From positions 682,001 to 746,000 of the forward strand of contig JAFCMP010000468.1 in assembly GCA_017506865.1 (NCBI GenBank): a stretch of DNA of 64,000 nt, written 5' to 3'. The stretch comes from Tribonema minus (Eukaryota > Sar > Xanthophyceae > Tribonematales > Tribonemataceae). Below the pieces are notes generated by a model. That model was not told the origin of the DNA, searched no databases, and saw nothing but the letters and a program-made list of their open reading frames with translations. The stretch's first letter is position 1, and every line of letters begins with the position of its first letter. A program made the position numbers and the translations under genes. Of the stretch, positions 12,627 to 22,353 are shown piece by piece.

Positions 12627-13175
12627 ACTGCTGCCGCTGCTGCTGTGAGCTGGCGCTGACAGCACCCAATGCCTGACCCTGCTGCACACGCGCCGGCACG
12701 CGCGCAGGCCTCCAAGGACGGCCCCTTCAAGGTCATCGCCAAGAACAAGCAGGCGTACCGCAACTACGAGATACTGGAGACCTTCGAGGCGGGCATCGAA
12801 CTGCTCGGCACCGAGGTGAAGAGCGCGCGCGGCGGGCGCTGCAGCATCGACGAGGGCTACGCGGCGGCGAAGCGCGGCGAGTGCGTGCTGCACGGCGTGC
12901 ACATCGCGCCGTACGCCACGAGCAACGCGTACGACCAGCACGAGGCGAAGCGGCCGCGGCGCCTGCTGCTGCACAAGCGCGAGATCAAGCGGCTCGAGGA
13001 CATGACGACGCGCGCCGGCTACACGGCCGTGCCGCTGACGCTGTACTTCAACCACAAGAATTTGTTGAAGATCAGCGTCGCGCTCGCGCGCGGCAAGAAC
13101 GAGCGCGACAAGCGCGACGACATACAGCAGCGCGAGGCCAAGCGCGACCTGCAGCGCGCCGTCAAGGCGTGGTGA
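12023..13175 (+). CDS. smpB: SmpB, SsrA (tmRNA)-binding protein, organelle-targeted
   Basis: Partner of tmRNA in rescue of stalled bacterial-type ribosomes; here it would act in the plastid. Exon 1, 12023-12187 (55 codons), begins MRWLLLLALGAADVSAY, a signal-peptide-like leader. Exon 2, 12708-13175, holds the whole SmpB domain: KNKQAYRNYEILETFEAGIE, LLGTEVKSARGG, RPRRLLLHKREI and the C-terminal DKR of the basic tail. Both exons join in phase 0 to give 210 residues. The intron uses a GC donor (AAG-GCAAGT) and a CGCGCGCAG acceptor. An in-frame ATG at 12669 would give a leaderless, unspliced product, but I prefer the spliced form because it supplies a targeting signal. Nuclear SmpB genes are known from algae whose plastids encode tmRNA. 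The domain call is firm; the exon 1 link is an inference. Confidence 0.9.
12592..12648. repeat. CTG/GCT triplet repeat in SmpB intron
   Basis: A run of GCT triplets lies about 60 bp upstream of the acceptor of SmpB exon 2. Confidence 0.85.
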
Positions 13176-14220
13176 GGGTCCGCTGTGCAGTACGAGCACC
13201 GCACGTCGACTCGTTCTTGAAGTCGAAGAATGGGAGCATCTCAGTGGTGGGACACCACGGAATGTTGAGACGAGGGTCGTCACCGATAACTATCAACACA
13301 GGGTGCCGCCGCGCTGCACGCCAAGTCACAACAGGGCGCAGAGCCAGAATGTTGGGCGCGCCGCTGCTGCCATGCAGCACAGCAGCTGCAGCGTCTGCAC
13401 GCACTCAACAGTGCAGAGCTCGTGACGCAGCCAGCGCGCAAGCGCACCAGCACCCGTGTACAAAGCGCGCAAGCTCCTGACGGTCTCTGTGATGACGCCC
13501 ACCACATGATGAAATTGATAATCGACTCGCACTTCCGCCAGCGTTCTCTCGTCAACTCACTGCTTGTCTGATTGTGTACAGCTTAGTCTACTGGAGGTGC
13601 TGCAGCTCCTGTTCGTGGCGCCCTGTGCGCGTGAACTGTTGCACTATGCGGCTGTCCTTGACTGCAAGGCCAGCCGATGGCGACGGTGTTGACCTATTCA
13701 TGCCTGTTGGCATTGCCACCAAAGGTACAGCTTCAAAGGCGGCCATAGCGCTTCAAATGCGGCCATGGCGATGCATGAGTGCGACGCTGATCACTGGGGC
13801 ACCATGACAGCTTGGCGCAGCCTGTTCGTCGCATGAGCAGAAGTCTTACTATGATTGACAACACGCGACTGAAAGCCCCCATTTGCGCGCAACAACATTC
13901 GCTGTTGCCTACGGACAACTTCTACAAGCAACAAACCACCAGCTGCTGCAGACATCAACTCCTCTCAAGAGGGGCGGGGCGGACCTTCAACGTTGCAGCT
14001 GAAGTGGAAAGAGGGGAAAAAAAGACCAAACCAAACCAACCAGGGCAGAGGCAGAGATAGACATACTCCTGTGGCAGGCAGACGCGACGAGGGATGATCT
14101 AGTCACTGCCGCCTTCTATCACTCAGACACTTCCCTTCAGACGCCAAGCAGAGGTCGCGCCCTGCTGTTCGCGTTCTTCCAGAACAGAAAGCGCAGCTAT
14201 CACTCCGTCTGTTCACTCCG
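13176..14220. other. Intergenic stretch, no supported gene
   Basis: Only short open frames without family resemblance or matching splice signals are seen. Confidence 0.5.
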
Positions 14221-14227
14221 TCTGCTA

Positions 14228-14436
14228 GCACCAGAGATCAACGACGATGACCTCCACGCGCTAAAGTGGGCACACGGCAGTAACTCCCGTCTCTGGCGGC
14301 ACAAGGGCACCAGCTATCGCATTGTGCCAGCCATCTCAGGGTTGACATCTGGCATCCTTCCACCGCCGGAGGCGCAAGGTTCTTCTGTCTGGGGTGATAG
14401 TCGCTGCCGTGTGAGCACTTGAGCACCTGCATTGCC
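14228..14436 (+). pseudogene. Ankyrin-like fragment, partly palindromic
   Basis: The plus strand at about 14250 reads DLHALKWAHGSN, which resembles the helix LEVLKWAR.. of the ankyrin gene at 53607-54642. The stretch at about 14380-14430 reads the same motif on the minus strand (VLKCSHGSDY), giving a small inverted duplication. It appears to be a degenerate gene fragment. Confidence 0.45.
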
Positions 14437-14617
14437 AGGGCCCACAAAGTGCATGACCTTGCAGCTGGCGATGGTAGCGATGTCATGGCCGACATCATGC
14501 AGCTGGCGATGTCATGGCCGACAGCATGCAGTTGTGGGTATATCAGCGGTACACTCACATTCTTTCTAGCACCGTAGCTTAGCGCTGCTATGTAGCACCA
14601 GCGAGGAAAAACTTGCT

Positions 14618-14733
14618 GAACGACAACGACCTCCACCCGCTAAAGTGGGCACACAGCAGTAACTACCAGCCCAGGCAAAAGACCCGGCGTCTCTGGCGGC
14701 ACAGGGAGGGCGCCAGCTCGAAACCAACCCAGG
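14618..14733 (+). pseudogene. Ankyrin-like fragment next to hAT insertion
   Basis: The plus strand encodes LHPLKWAHSSNYQPRQK, an ankyrin-helix-like motif. It is an inverted copy of 15545-15637. It is interrupted by the transposon that starts at 14735. Confidence 0.45.
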
Positions 14734-14734
14734 T

Positions 14735-15449
14735 CAGGGTTGGCAAGTCGTAATTAGGGGCACCCCTAATTAGGCCCCTAATTGTAATTTAGTAATGAGG
14801 GGCTGGCGATTTGCCCCTAATTGCCCCTAATTGCCCTGAATTGCTTTTCAGCTCCCGGAGCCTCAGAGCCCCGGGGCTCAGCCCCCCTCGGCGACTGCTG
14901 AGCATGCATGATGACGTCATTGCGCGTCGACGAAGCAGCAGCACTCACGCAGAGCAGCAGCAGCAGCAGTGTAGCAAGGTTCAATGGCTGACGATGAGGC
15001 AGACGGTGATGATGTGGAAGTGGTTGGGGCAGCAGGCGGATCTGCGAGCCGCAAGGGCTTGAAGCCCAAGTTGGGCTTGTGGCAGCTTTTTCGCGATGGT
15101 GGCATGAAAAACAAGAGCCATCATCGCTTCCGCGCATGTCCGCACTACCATGACTTGCAGCGCCCCCCTTGGCACCATTATCACAGTCATCATTGGCACC
15201 CTCGATGAGTTTGTAGCTGACGAGGGGGGTGTTTGAGCAGAGTTGCCAGTGCTAATATGACATCGTCACTGAAAAAATACATGCAAATTAAAGCTTTTAT
15301 GGTCAGTTTTGTTTCAAGTGTCATGCCCTGCATCTTTGCTAGTTTTTGCTCAGCAGCCCCTAATTAGGCCTAATGAAATGACCCCTAATTAGGTGCTTAG
15401 GGCTAATTAGGGGTCAGCAACCCCGCTAGGCCCTAGCGTGCCGACCCGG
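14735..15449 (+). mobile_element. Short hAT-like DNA transposon, probably non-autonomous
   Basis: The left end, CAGGGTTGGCAAGT, has the usual hAT look. The right end, read inward on the other strand, is CCGGGTCGGCACGC, matching at about 10 of 14 positions. The flanks carry acccaggt (14727-14734) and tcccaggt (15450-15457), an 8-bp target duplication with one mismatch; 8 bp is the hAT size. Subterminal CCCCTAATTA motifs recur at both ends in both orientations. At ~715 bp it is far too short for a transposase. Confidence 0.6.
14984..15208 (+). CDS. Small ORF in hAT-like element, possibly a BED-finger remnant
   Basis: This is a 74-residue frame from ATG to TGA. It has an acidic start (MADDEADGDDVEVV), a basic middle, then GLWQLFRDGG and FRACPHYH. 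The spacing W..F followed by C and H pairs recalls the BED zinc finger that opens many hAT transposases, and the C-terminus is His-rich. It may be the captured transposase N-terminus or a chance frame. Confidence 0.35.
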   Translation: MADDEADGDDVEVVGAAGGSASRKGLKPKLGLWQLFRDGGMKNKSHHRFRACPHYHDLQRPPWHHYHSHHWHPR

Positions 15450-15459
15450 TCCCAGGTGG

Positions 15460-15660
15460 CTTGTGCACCCTGAGGTGGCTTGTGCACAAGCCACGTCAGA
15501 GTTTCGAGCTCCGATTTAATGCCATCATTGCTGCACAAAACACCTCTGGGTTTCGAGCAGGCGCCCTTGTGCCGCAAGAGATGCCAGGTCTTCTGTCTGG
15601 GTTGGTAGTCGCTGCCGTGTGCCCACTTGAGCAACCCGCAGGCTCCCTGCGTTCGCGGCC
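15460..15660 (-). pseudogene. Ankyrin-like fragment, inverted partner of 14618-14733
   Basis: The minus strand reads MLKWAHGSDYQPRQKTW and, further on, LETLTWLVHK, both ankyrin-helix-like. It has no start codon or splice context of its own. Confidence 0.4.
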
Positions 15661-16034
15661 ACGTAGGTGATCAAGAGGGTCTGGCCAAAAGCAGCCGCAT
15701 GCAGTGCTCGCGGACCAAGCAGTTGACAACCACACCGTCATCTGTGGACACACGCAGCGCCAAGGTCATCGCCGTGCAGCGTCTGCAGCAGCAGGACCAC
15801 AGCTGCTGGCGTACGCGCTCCGAGCCGAGTTTGCAATGTCGCTGGACGACAGTGTGACACAGGCACCGGCAGCTTCCGTGTATATGCTGCAGGTGCTGCA
15901 GGGCAATGAGCTTGGCGCTGAGTGTCTCTAGTGCGCGCCGACGCGCACCTCTGTCGTAACCAAGCTGGCACGTACGTACGGCTGGCGTGGCGACGTCACC
16001 GAATGTTTGTGTCAATTCTTGACCTTCTTCACAA
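15661..16034. other. Intergenic, no supported gene
   Basis: I see no conserved domain, repeat or RNA-like structure here. Confidence 0.4.
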
Positions 16035-16530
16035 AATGTTCACGATGTTGTCGACAGATTCAAATTCAGCACAAGAAGATCTGCACGGCACTTTGAAAAG
16101 CTTCAGCTGAACATGAGAACTTACTTGCGATGAACCTTCAGATGAGCTGCAGCGGCACTTGAAATCCCAAATGCAAGGGTCTGGTCACCCACAAGACTTG
16201 TGATGTGCCTTGGGACAAATCTACTAGGTTTTCAAAGGTCATGAGTGTAATGGCAGTACAGTGAATCGCTAGGCAGTACAGCAATGCAGTACTCGGTGTT
16301 CACGATATACATGACATCGTCAAAGAGATTCAATTCGTCACCCAGGTGCAGCGCACTTCGAAAAGCTTCAGCTATAGCCATGGATGACCTTCAGATGAGC
16401 TGCCGTTGTAGTGCCACTTGACAGTGCCAAACCCAAGGGCTGATCACTCACAAGACTTGTGATATGCCTTGGGACAAATCCAACTTGGTCTCCATTCAGG
16501 CCAATATGTCAGTTCGTCCATGTGTAACGG
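16035..16530. repeat. Imperfect tandem direct repeat upstream of the LINE pair
   Basis: The unit at about 16035-16260 (ttcacgat..., gaaaagcttcagct, ccttcagatgagctgc, caagacttgtgat) recurs at about 16298-16500 in the same order. The spacer motif agtacagtgaatcgctag resembles the sequence just after the LINE at 22355. Confidence 0.6.
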
Positions 16531-16539
16531 TAGTACACT

Positions 16540-16816
16540 GGGCATCGCCCTGGCGCGCTTACGCTCGGCACTGTCGGCAGCGCTCCACATGGCGTACTCT
16601 GGCCGTGTCATGACACACATGGCAGAATCCAGGGGGGGGGGGCACATGGAGGAGGACGTAGGGGAGGACCCCGAGATGCCATTTGGCGGCGGCGGCGTTT
16701 GAGTGGTTGTCGTTGCGACACTTTCAGACTGTCATACGACATGTAGATTCCTTACAGCTAGATGCCAATCATCTGGGCCTTTTCGCGCCCTGAGCGAGAA
16801 TTAATAAAAAGTACAA
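16540..16816 (+). mobile_element. 5'-truncated copy of the LINE
   Basis: These ~277 bp match 22082-22352 almost exactly, with only one or two substitutions and a 1-bp difference seen by eye. They comprise the last ~54 codons of the LINE ORF, its stop and 3' UTR to AATAAAAAGTACA. Truncation from the 5' end with an intact 3' end is typical of target-primed reverse transcription. Confidence 0.85.
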
Positions 16817-19800
16817 GTAGAGTAAATATACTAGTAGGCCTCCACGAGATGCGGATAGGTATGTAGCTGTAGCATGTAGCACCATGGCGTAGCAGAGATC
16901 ATGAAAAGAATATCATGGCGGCGGCGGGAGGCCCGTATTGCCAACTCTGAATCAGCGCAGAAATGCAAGGAATCCGATCTAGCGTGCGCACAAGCGCAGG
17001 ATATTAGCACCAGTGCTGCAGATGGCAATGGCGCTTGTCAACAGGACGATGGCACGAGTGGCAGCAGCAGAGCAACTGGAGACGGACGCGCAGCGCACAA
17101 ACGCAAGAGGGTACAGAATGACGGTTGGTCAATTTCCGATCAAACAGGCGAAGGGGAGCACACGGGCGGGCAAAGTGCAGTCAAGCGCTCTAGAACAGGT
17201 CATAACAGTCTGGAACAGCAACGTCTGATGCTAGACGACGAAGCTGGAGGTGGAGGCAGTGCGGACCCGGAGTACAAGTGCAACTTATGCGACCTCGTGG
17301 TGAAGAAGGGCATGTCGCTGCTCTCGTTACAGCAGAGGTTAAACGCCCACATCGCGGCGAAGCACCAGCGCAAACACCACAGTGGGACAGCAACAACGTT
17401 CCTGGAGCGCTCCGACCTCAGCACGTCGCACTTGCAAACCATCTACACCGAGTGTGCCTTGTGCAAAAACCTGTTTCATGCCAACAAGACATTCAGAGTG
17501 GACAGCAGCGATGCCAGCGCGGGCAAGCACTGCCGCAAATGCAGGCCTATCACTTCACCCGCTGCAGTGGCGGCAACATTGTCAACAACAGCATCAGCAG
17601 CACCACTAGCACCTGATGCATCGACGGCAACAGCTACCACGTCGCTGCCACAGCAGCAACCGGCGTGCACACCCATCGGCAACCCCTACGCAAAGGGACC
17701 AGCGCACGCGCAGCAGGCACCTGCTGCTCAGGCTGGGGGCAGCAGCTCCTCCGGCAGCTCAAAGAGGCCGGAACGCGGGGGCAGCAGTGCTACACGAGGG
17801 GGTCGGGGTCGCAGTGGAGGGCGCGGACGTGGCAATGGAGGACGCGTTCGCAGCGGCAGCAATGATGCAGACATCAGCAGTAGCAGAGCGACTAGCGGCA
17901 GCAGAACCGGAGGCGGCAGCAGCAGCGGTGCCGGCGGCGGCAGTGCAGCCGGTACTAAGGACAGCGGCGCTGGCAACGGCCGCAGCAGTGATGCCAGCAG
18001 CCGCAGCGGCGGTGCTAGCAACAGCGGCAGTGGCGCGCGAACTCAAAACGGCCGCGGTGGCCGTGGCAGCGGTCGCAGCAGCGACAGCGGCGGACGAGGC
18101 TGTGGTCGTGGCGGCCGCGGCGGCGGCGGAGGGGGCCCCAGAGCGGCAGGTGCGGCGACAGCAGCGGCAGCGCCAGGCCCTGCAGGCGCAGCAGGTGGGG
18201 CAGGTGGGCTTTTCACGTGGACCATCTCAACTCCCGCAGTCGCAGCAGTGCTTGACAGCATCAGCCTCGATGAGCTGTGCAAGCTGCAGTTCGCGACAAC
18301 TAGAAGCCTTGCTAGACCACGCAATCGTCGCTATGTGGGAGCTGCACTGGAGAACGCAGCAACACATCTGTTGGCACACACAATGACGATGTTCGTCAAT
18401 GCGGCGCGGAAGCCAGATTCCGCAGGGCGGGTGCAGCGACTGCAAAGATCCACGATTCTACTCCACCTCATGCCATCACTCATCACCTCCACCGATGGCG
18501 CACCTGGCATCACTCGCTCCGACAGAATCAGAATGTTGGCACGCGGTGAGCTTGACCGGTTGGTGCCAGCGCTCCTCGCACACGCGCGTGCGCACCGGCG
18601 CTGGCGCGCGCGCCAGCAAACGGAGGCAGCGATCAACGCCTACGTCCTACAGTGCATGGGCACACGGGGGGGGCTACAGCAGGCAGCGCGTTTCCTTCAG
18701 CCCAAAACGGTGGCGATACCTGATGATGACTGCTTTGCCGCCATGCAGTCCAAACACCCCCCCGCTGCGCCAGGGGAACAACTCCATGAGCTATCCGGCA
18801 TGGTTGATCAGCTTGTGGCGAAAGCAGCCGACATGCCAGCAGAACTCAGCCTGTTACAGGGGGAGGGAATTGAGCCAGAGACGGTTGCCAAGCTCATCCA
18901 GCGAGCAAGCCCTTACAGTGGAGCAGGCCCATCGGGGCTGCGCTACAGCCACCTGCAGGATGCGCTACGCACAAGCTGGGGACGGCATGAGTTTGCTGCT
19001 GTCCTCACACGGTGGCTTCAGACCGTTATGCGGGAGGCTGCGCGGCTGCCGGATGCCTTCTGGCAGTTGCATGGCGCGGGGCGCCTGACGCCACTTGCAG
19101 AACAACAGGAAGATGGTACAGCTAAGCAGCGGCCCATCGTTTGCGGCGAGGTGCTGCAGCGACTATGCACTTCGGTGTACGTGGCAGACCGCAAAGACTT
19201 CCTGGCGGAGCTCCTTGAGCCAGACGGGCAGTATGGGGTAGCCGTTTCAGCAGGAGCGGAGAAAGCGGCCATGGCCGGCAAACTCGCGTATGAGCTCGGT
19301 CACTGGCAGTTCATGCTGGACCTCAAGAATGCCTTCAACATGGTGTTCGTCCTGGCGGCAGCGGAATGGGTAGCAGCACAGCTGCCGGACTTCCTCGACT
19401 ACTTCATCGGCACATACGTTCGCACTCGGCCACGCCTGCTGTTCCAGCACGTTGACGGCTCCACGCGCATCATCATGTCTCAGCGCGGGTTTAAGCAGGG
19501 GGACCCCGCGGCACCGATGCTCTTCTGCGGCGCCATTGCTCAGTGCTTGAAACGGTTCAATGAGGCGGCGGCTGCGCAGCGCGCGCGGAGGCGGATGGGC
19601 GCCTACATGGACGATGCCAACGTCCGAACAGGCGCTTGCACGCTGACTCAGGATGACATACAGGCGGTGGCGCAGCTCAAACAACACTTTGCGGAGGTGG
19701 GGCTGGAGCTAAACCTCACCAAGTCACGCGCGCTGCCTGGCAGGGGGCATGTGGTGACAGACCACGAGCGGCAACTGCTGCAGCAGCTGGGCGTTCAGCT

Positions 19801-22353
19801 AGTGGGGGATACGGATGAAAATCAGAACCGTGGAGCTGTGTTGCTGGGGGTGCCGGTGGGCCACAGCAGCTTTGTGGACGCATGGCTGCGCAGGGAAGCG
19901 GGTGCAGGCGGGGCAGGGGCTCGATTTGCAGAGCGATGCGCGCGCCTGACATCTCCGAGGGCTATGTTCAGGTTACTGCGCTACTGCGTGGTGCCTCGCA
20001 TGACGTACTGCCTGCGCACAATTCCCACTACGCAGACAGCGCCAGCCGCCAAGGAGTGGGATCGGGTCACGCAGTGGGTGCTTGAGCACTCAATGGGCCT
20101 GCAGCCACCAGGCCAGACCTGGCGCCAGTTTGAGCAAAGTGGGGCCCACTTCCATCTGGCAGCGCACGGCCCAGCCTTACAGCAAGCGCGACTCCCAACA
20201 CGGCATGGCGGCCTTGGCATTACCAGCGCCTGCGACATCGCTGATGCTGCGTATGTGGCGGGCACGTTGCAAGCGCTGCAACCAGCACTCTCTGGATGGG
20301 CGGGGGTGCTGCAGCAGGCGGCTCCTCAAGCGGCTGCAGACAACGCTGCTGAGGATGCGGCAACACAAGCGGCACCGGCAGCAGCGGCAGCAGCACCAGC
20401 ACCAGCAGCATCAGCAGCGGCAACTGTTACAGCGGCAGCGGCGGTTGCCAGTGGAGGCGCGACCGCTCCGGCAGCGGCAACTGCATCAGCGGCTGGCCGC
20501 GCTTATGGCGCAGCCATTCCGGCAACACACGACGCAGCTGCCGCTGGATCAGGGGCCGCGGCGGCAGCACAGGCGGCACCAGCGGCAGCAGCAGCAGCGG
20601 CGGCGCACGGCGCAACTACTCCGGCGGCAGCAGCAGCGGCGGCAGCAGCAGCTGCTCCAGCATCAGAGGCTGCTGCAGCAGCGGCAGCACATGTTGCACC
20701 TCAAGTGGCCTCGGCGGCATCACTAACTGCAGCATCAACAGCAGCGGCTGCGGGCATAGGCAATACAGCTGCTACAGGCCCTACTAGCCTAAGGGCTGCT
20801 GCAGCACCTGCAACAGGAGCAGCGTCGGCAGGCGGCGCCGCAACCGTGCCGGCTGCGACAGCGGCAATGGCGGTGGCAGCGGCCAATGCGGCAGGTGCTG
20901 CACCAACACCTGCGGCAGCAGCAACACCACTGGCAGCAGCAGCAACGGCAGGCGGCACAGCTGCAGCACCAGCGCACGCAGCAGCGGCAGCCGTCAATGC
21001 AGGCGCTGCGCGTTCCACACCAGCAATGCTACAAGGCGCAGCAGCAGCAGAGGTGGCGCGCCTGCCCCTCATGCGGACGATCGCCACAGCTGCCACATCT
21101 CTACGTGCAGCAACAGGTGACAAGCTGGAACATATACTGCCACCAGCGCTAACGCCACTGCAGCAGCAACCACCTACGCAGCAGCCGCCGCTGCGGCCGA
21201 CAGCAGGTGGTGGCACTGGTGCGGATGCTGCTTGCGTACTTGACGCCAGTGCTCTGCAGTTGCAGTGTAGCCTGAAGCGCCCCAATCAGAGTGCGCTTGC
21301 AGATGCCGTCGCTACCGAGCTTGCAGATAAGGTGGAGGCGGACCTGCAACAGCTGCCGCAGGGCACGCAACGCACGCAAGCACTTGCTCGATTCCGGTCG
21401 CAGCGCCACATGCACTCGATCGGCATGGCATTCCTCAACGAGCCCATGTACTCCACAACGGCTTCGTTCGATGGCCTATCCTGGCAGCTGGCCGTCAAAC
21501 GCGCCATCGGAGTAGAGGAGCAGACGGCAGGCTGCAAGCTGTGCGGGAAGTCGCCGGGCGGCACCCTGCATGCACGGCTGTGTCAAGCGCCACGCGTCAA
21601 GGCGCACGACACCATTGTCCACAATAGCGTCAAGAGGGCCACGCAGCGCCTCCTGCGGCAATACCTCAAAACGGGACTGGTGGACGAGGACTACACGCCG
21701 TTTCTGGGGTCCGCCGGGCCGCCGGGGAGTCGCAGGATGGACATCGTGCTGCCTGCCGACGCCTTCCCGGTGACCGGCTACGACGACCCGACACGCCACC
21801 TACCGCTCATGGTGGACGTTACCTGCTTCGAGGCACAGGTGGCGTCGCGGGCGGCGAAGACTGCAGCAGACCCCGAGCGATGCTGCCGCGACCAAGAGGC
21901 CGCCAAGACTACCCACTATTCTGGTCATTATGATCAGAATTGCTACAAACTTGCCACATTGGCAATAGGGTCATTTGGCAGCATCGGGGAGCAGGGGCGG
22001 AAGCTGCTGGAGGCTGTGGCGACGGAGTATGCCAGCAGGATGTCAGTGCCCGGAGGAGCGCGCCCTAAAGCTCTCAAGGGCATCGCCCTGGCGCGCTTAC
22101 GGTCGGCACTGTCGGCAGCGCTCCACATGGCGTACTCTGGCCGTGTCATGACACACATGGCAGAATCCAGGGGGGGGGGGCACATGGAGGAGGACGTAGG
22201 GGAGGACCCCGAGATGCCATTTGGCGGCGGCGGCGTTTGAGTGGTTGTCGTTGCGACACTTTCAGACTGTCATACGACATGTAGATTCCTTACAGCTAGA
22301 TGCCAATCATCTGGGCTTTTTCGCGCCCTGAGCGAGAATTAATAAAAAGTACA
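16817..22353 (+). mobile_element. LINE with restriction-like endonuclease (R2/NeSL/CRE grade)
   Basis: A single intact ORF (16901-22240) is followed by a ~110-bp 3' UTR ending AATAAAAAGTACA. The left boundary is not fixed: it lies between the end of the truncated copy (16816) and the start codon. No LTR is present; the flanking similarity is the 3' end of another copy. The open ORF and near identity of the two 3' ends suggest recent activity. Confidence 0.85.
16901..22240 (+). CDS. LINE polyprotein: zinc fingers, reverse transcriptase, endonuclease
   Basis: The 1779-residue ORF begins at ATG 16901. The N-terminus has a C2H2-like finger (CNLC... H...H, about residue 126) and a second Cys cluster (CALC... 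CRKC, about 187-207). Residues about 280-413 are a Gly/Ser/Arg-rich linker. The reverse transcriptase shows RPIVCGEV, motif A LDLKNAFN (about 806), motif B GFKQGDPAAP (about 864), motif C YMDD (about 901) and LLGVPVG. An Ala-rich stretch of about 250 residues follows (about 1130-1390). The C-terminus has a CCHC knuckle (CKLC...H....C, about 1545) and then RMDIVLP and LMVDVTC, with a downstream Lys/Tyr pattern, fitting the restriction-like endonuclease of R2-type LINEs. No apurinic endonuclease domain is seen. Such enzymes nick the target and prime reverse transcription there. Confidence 0.88.
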   Translation: MKRISWRRREARIANSESAQKCKESDLACAQAQDISTSAADGNGACQQDDGTSGSSRATGDGRAAHKRKRVQNDGWSISDQTGEGEHTGGQSAVKRSRTGHNSLEQQRLMLDDEAGGGGSADPEYKCNLCDLVVKKGMSLLSLQQRLNAHIAAKHQRKHHSGTATTFLERSDLSTSHLQTIYTECALCKNLFHANKTFRVDSSDASAGKHCRKCRPITSPAAVAATLSTTASAAPLAPDASTATATTSLPQQQPACTPIGNPYAKGPAHAQQAPAAQAGGSSSSGSSKRPERGGSSATRGGRGRSGGRGRGNGGRVRSGSNDADISSSRATSGSRTGGGSSSGAGGGSAAGTKDSGAGNGRSSDASSRSGGASNSGSGARTQNGRGGRGSGRSSDSGGRGCGRGGRGGGGGGPRAAGAATAAAAPGPAGAAGGAGGLFTWTISTPAVAAVLDSISLDELCKLQFATTRSLARPRNRRYVGAALENAATHLLAHTMTMFVNAARKPDSAGRVQRLQRSTILLHLMPSLITSTDGAPGITRSDRIRMLARGELDRLVPALLAHARAHRRWRARQQTEAAINAYVLQCMGTRGGLQQAARFLQPKTVAIPDDDCFAAMQSKHPPAAPGEQLHELSGMVDQLVAKAADMPAELSLLQGEGIEPETVAKLIQRASPYSGAGPSGLRYSHLQDALRTSWGRHEFAAVLTRWLQTVMREAARLPDAFWQLHGAGRLTPLAEQQEDGTAKQRPIVCGEVLQRLCTSVYVADRKDFLAELLEPDGQYGVAVSAGAEKAAMAGKLAYELGHWQFMLDLKNAFNMVFVLAAAEWVAAQLPDFLDYFIGTYVRTRPRLLFQHVDGSTRIIMSQRGFKQGDPAAPMLFCGAIAQCLKRFNEAAAAQRARRRMGAYMDDANVRTGACTLTQDDIQAVAQLKQHFAEVGLELNLTKSRALPGRGHVVTDHERQLLQQLGVQLVGDTDENQNRGAVLLGVPVGHSSFVDAWLRREAGAGGAGARFAERCARLTSPRAMFRLLRYCVVPRMTYCLRTIPTTQTAPAAKEWDRVTQWVLEHSMGLQPPGQTWRQFEQSGAHFHLAAHGPALQQARLPTRHGGLGITSACDIADAAYVAGTLQALQPALSGWAGVLQQAAPQAAADNAAEDAATQAAPAAAAAAPAPAASAAATVTAAAAVASGGATAPAAATASAAGRAYGAAIPATHDAAAAGSGAAAAAQAAPAAAAAAAAHGATTPAAAAAAAAAAAPASEAAAAAAAHVAPQVASAASLTAASTAAAAGIGNTAATGPTSLRAAAAPATGAASAGGAATVPAATAAMAVAAANAAGAAPTPAAAATPLAAAATAGGTAAAPAHAAAAAVNAGAARSTPAMLQGAAAAEVARLPLMRTIATAATSLRAATGDKLEHILPPALTPLQQQPPTQQPPLRPTAGGGTGADAACVLDASALQLQCSLKRPNQSALADAVATELADKVEADLQQLPQGTQRTQALARFRSQRHMHSIGMAFLNEPMYSTTASFDGLSWQLAVKRAIGVEEQTAGCKLCGKSPGGTLHARLCQAPRVKAHDTIVHNSVKRATQRLLRQYLKTGLVDEDYTPFLGSAGPPGSRRMDIVLPADAFPVTGYDDPTRHLPLMVDVTCFEAQVASRAAKTAADPERCCRDQEAAKTTHYSGHYDQNCYKLATLAIGSFGSIGEQGRKLLEAVATEYASRMSVPGGARPKALKGIALARLRSALSAALHMAYSGRVMTHMAESRGGGHMEEDVGEDPEMPFGGGGV

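Noticed and set aside
12669-12707. ATG at 12669 as the SmpB start
   Set aside because: It would give a leaderless protein. The spliced form from 12023 adds a targeting leader in phase, so it was preferred, though not proven.
16540-22353. Direct repeats flanking the retroelement read as LTRs
   Set aside because: The repeated piece includes the 3' end of the coding region and appears only before the element and as its own 3' end, as expected for a 5'-truncated LINE copy. The protein has LINE-type motifs and no integrase.
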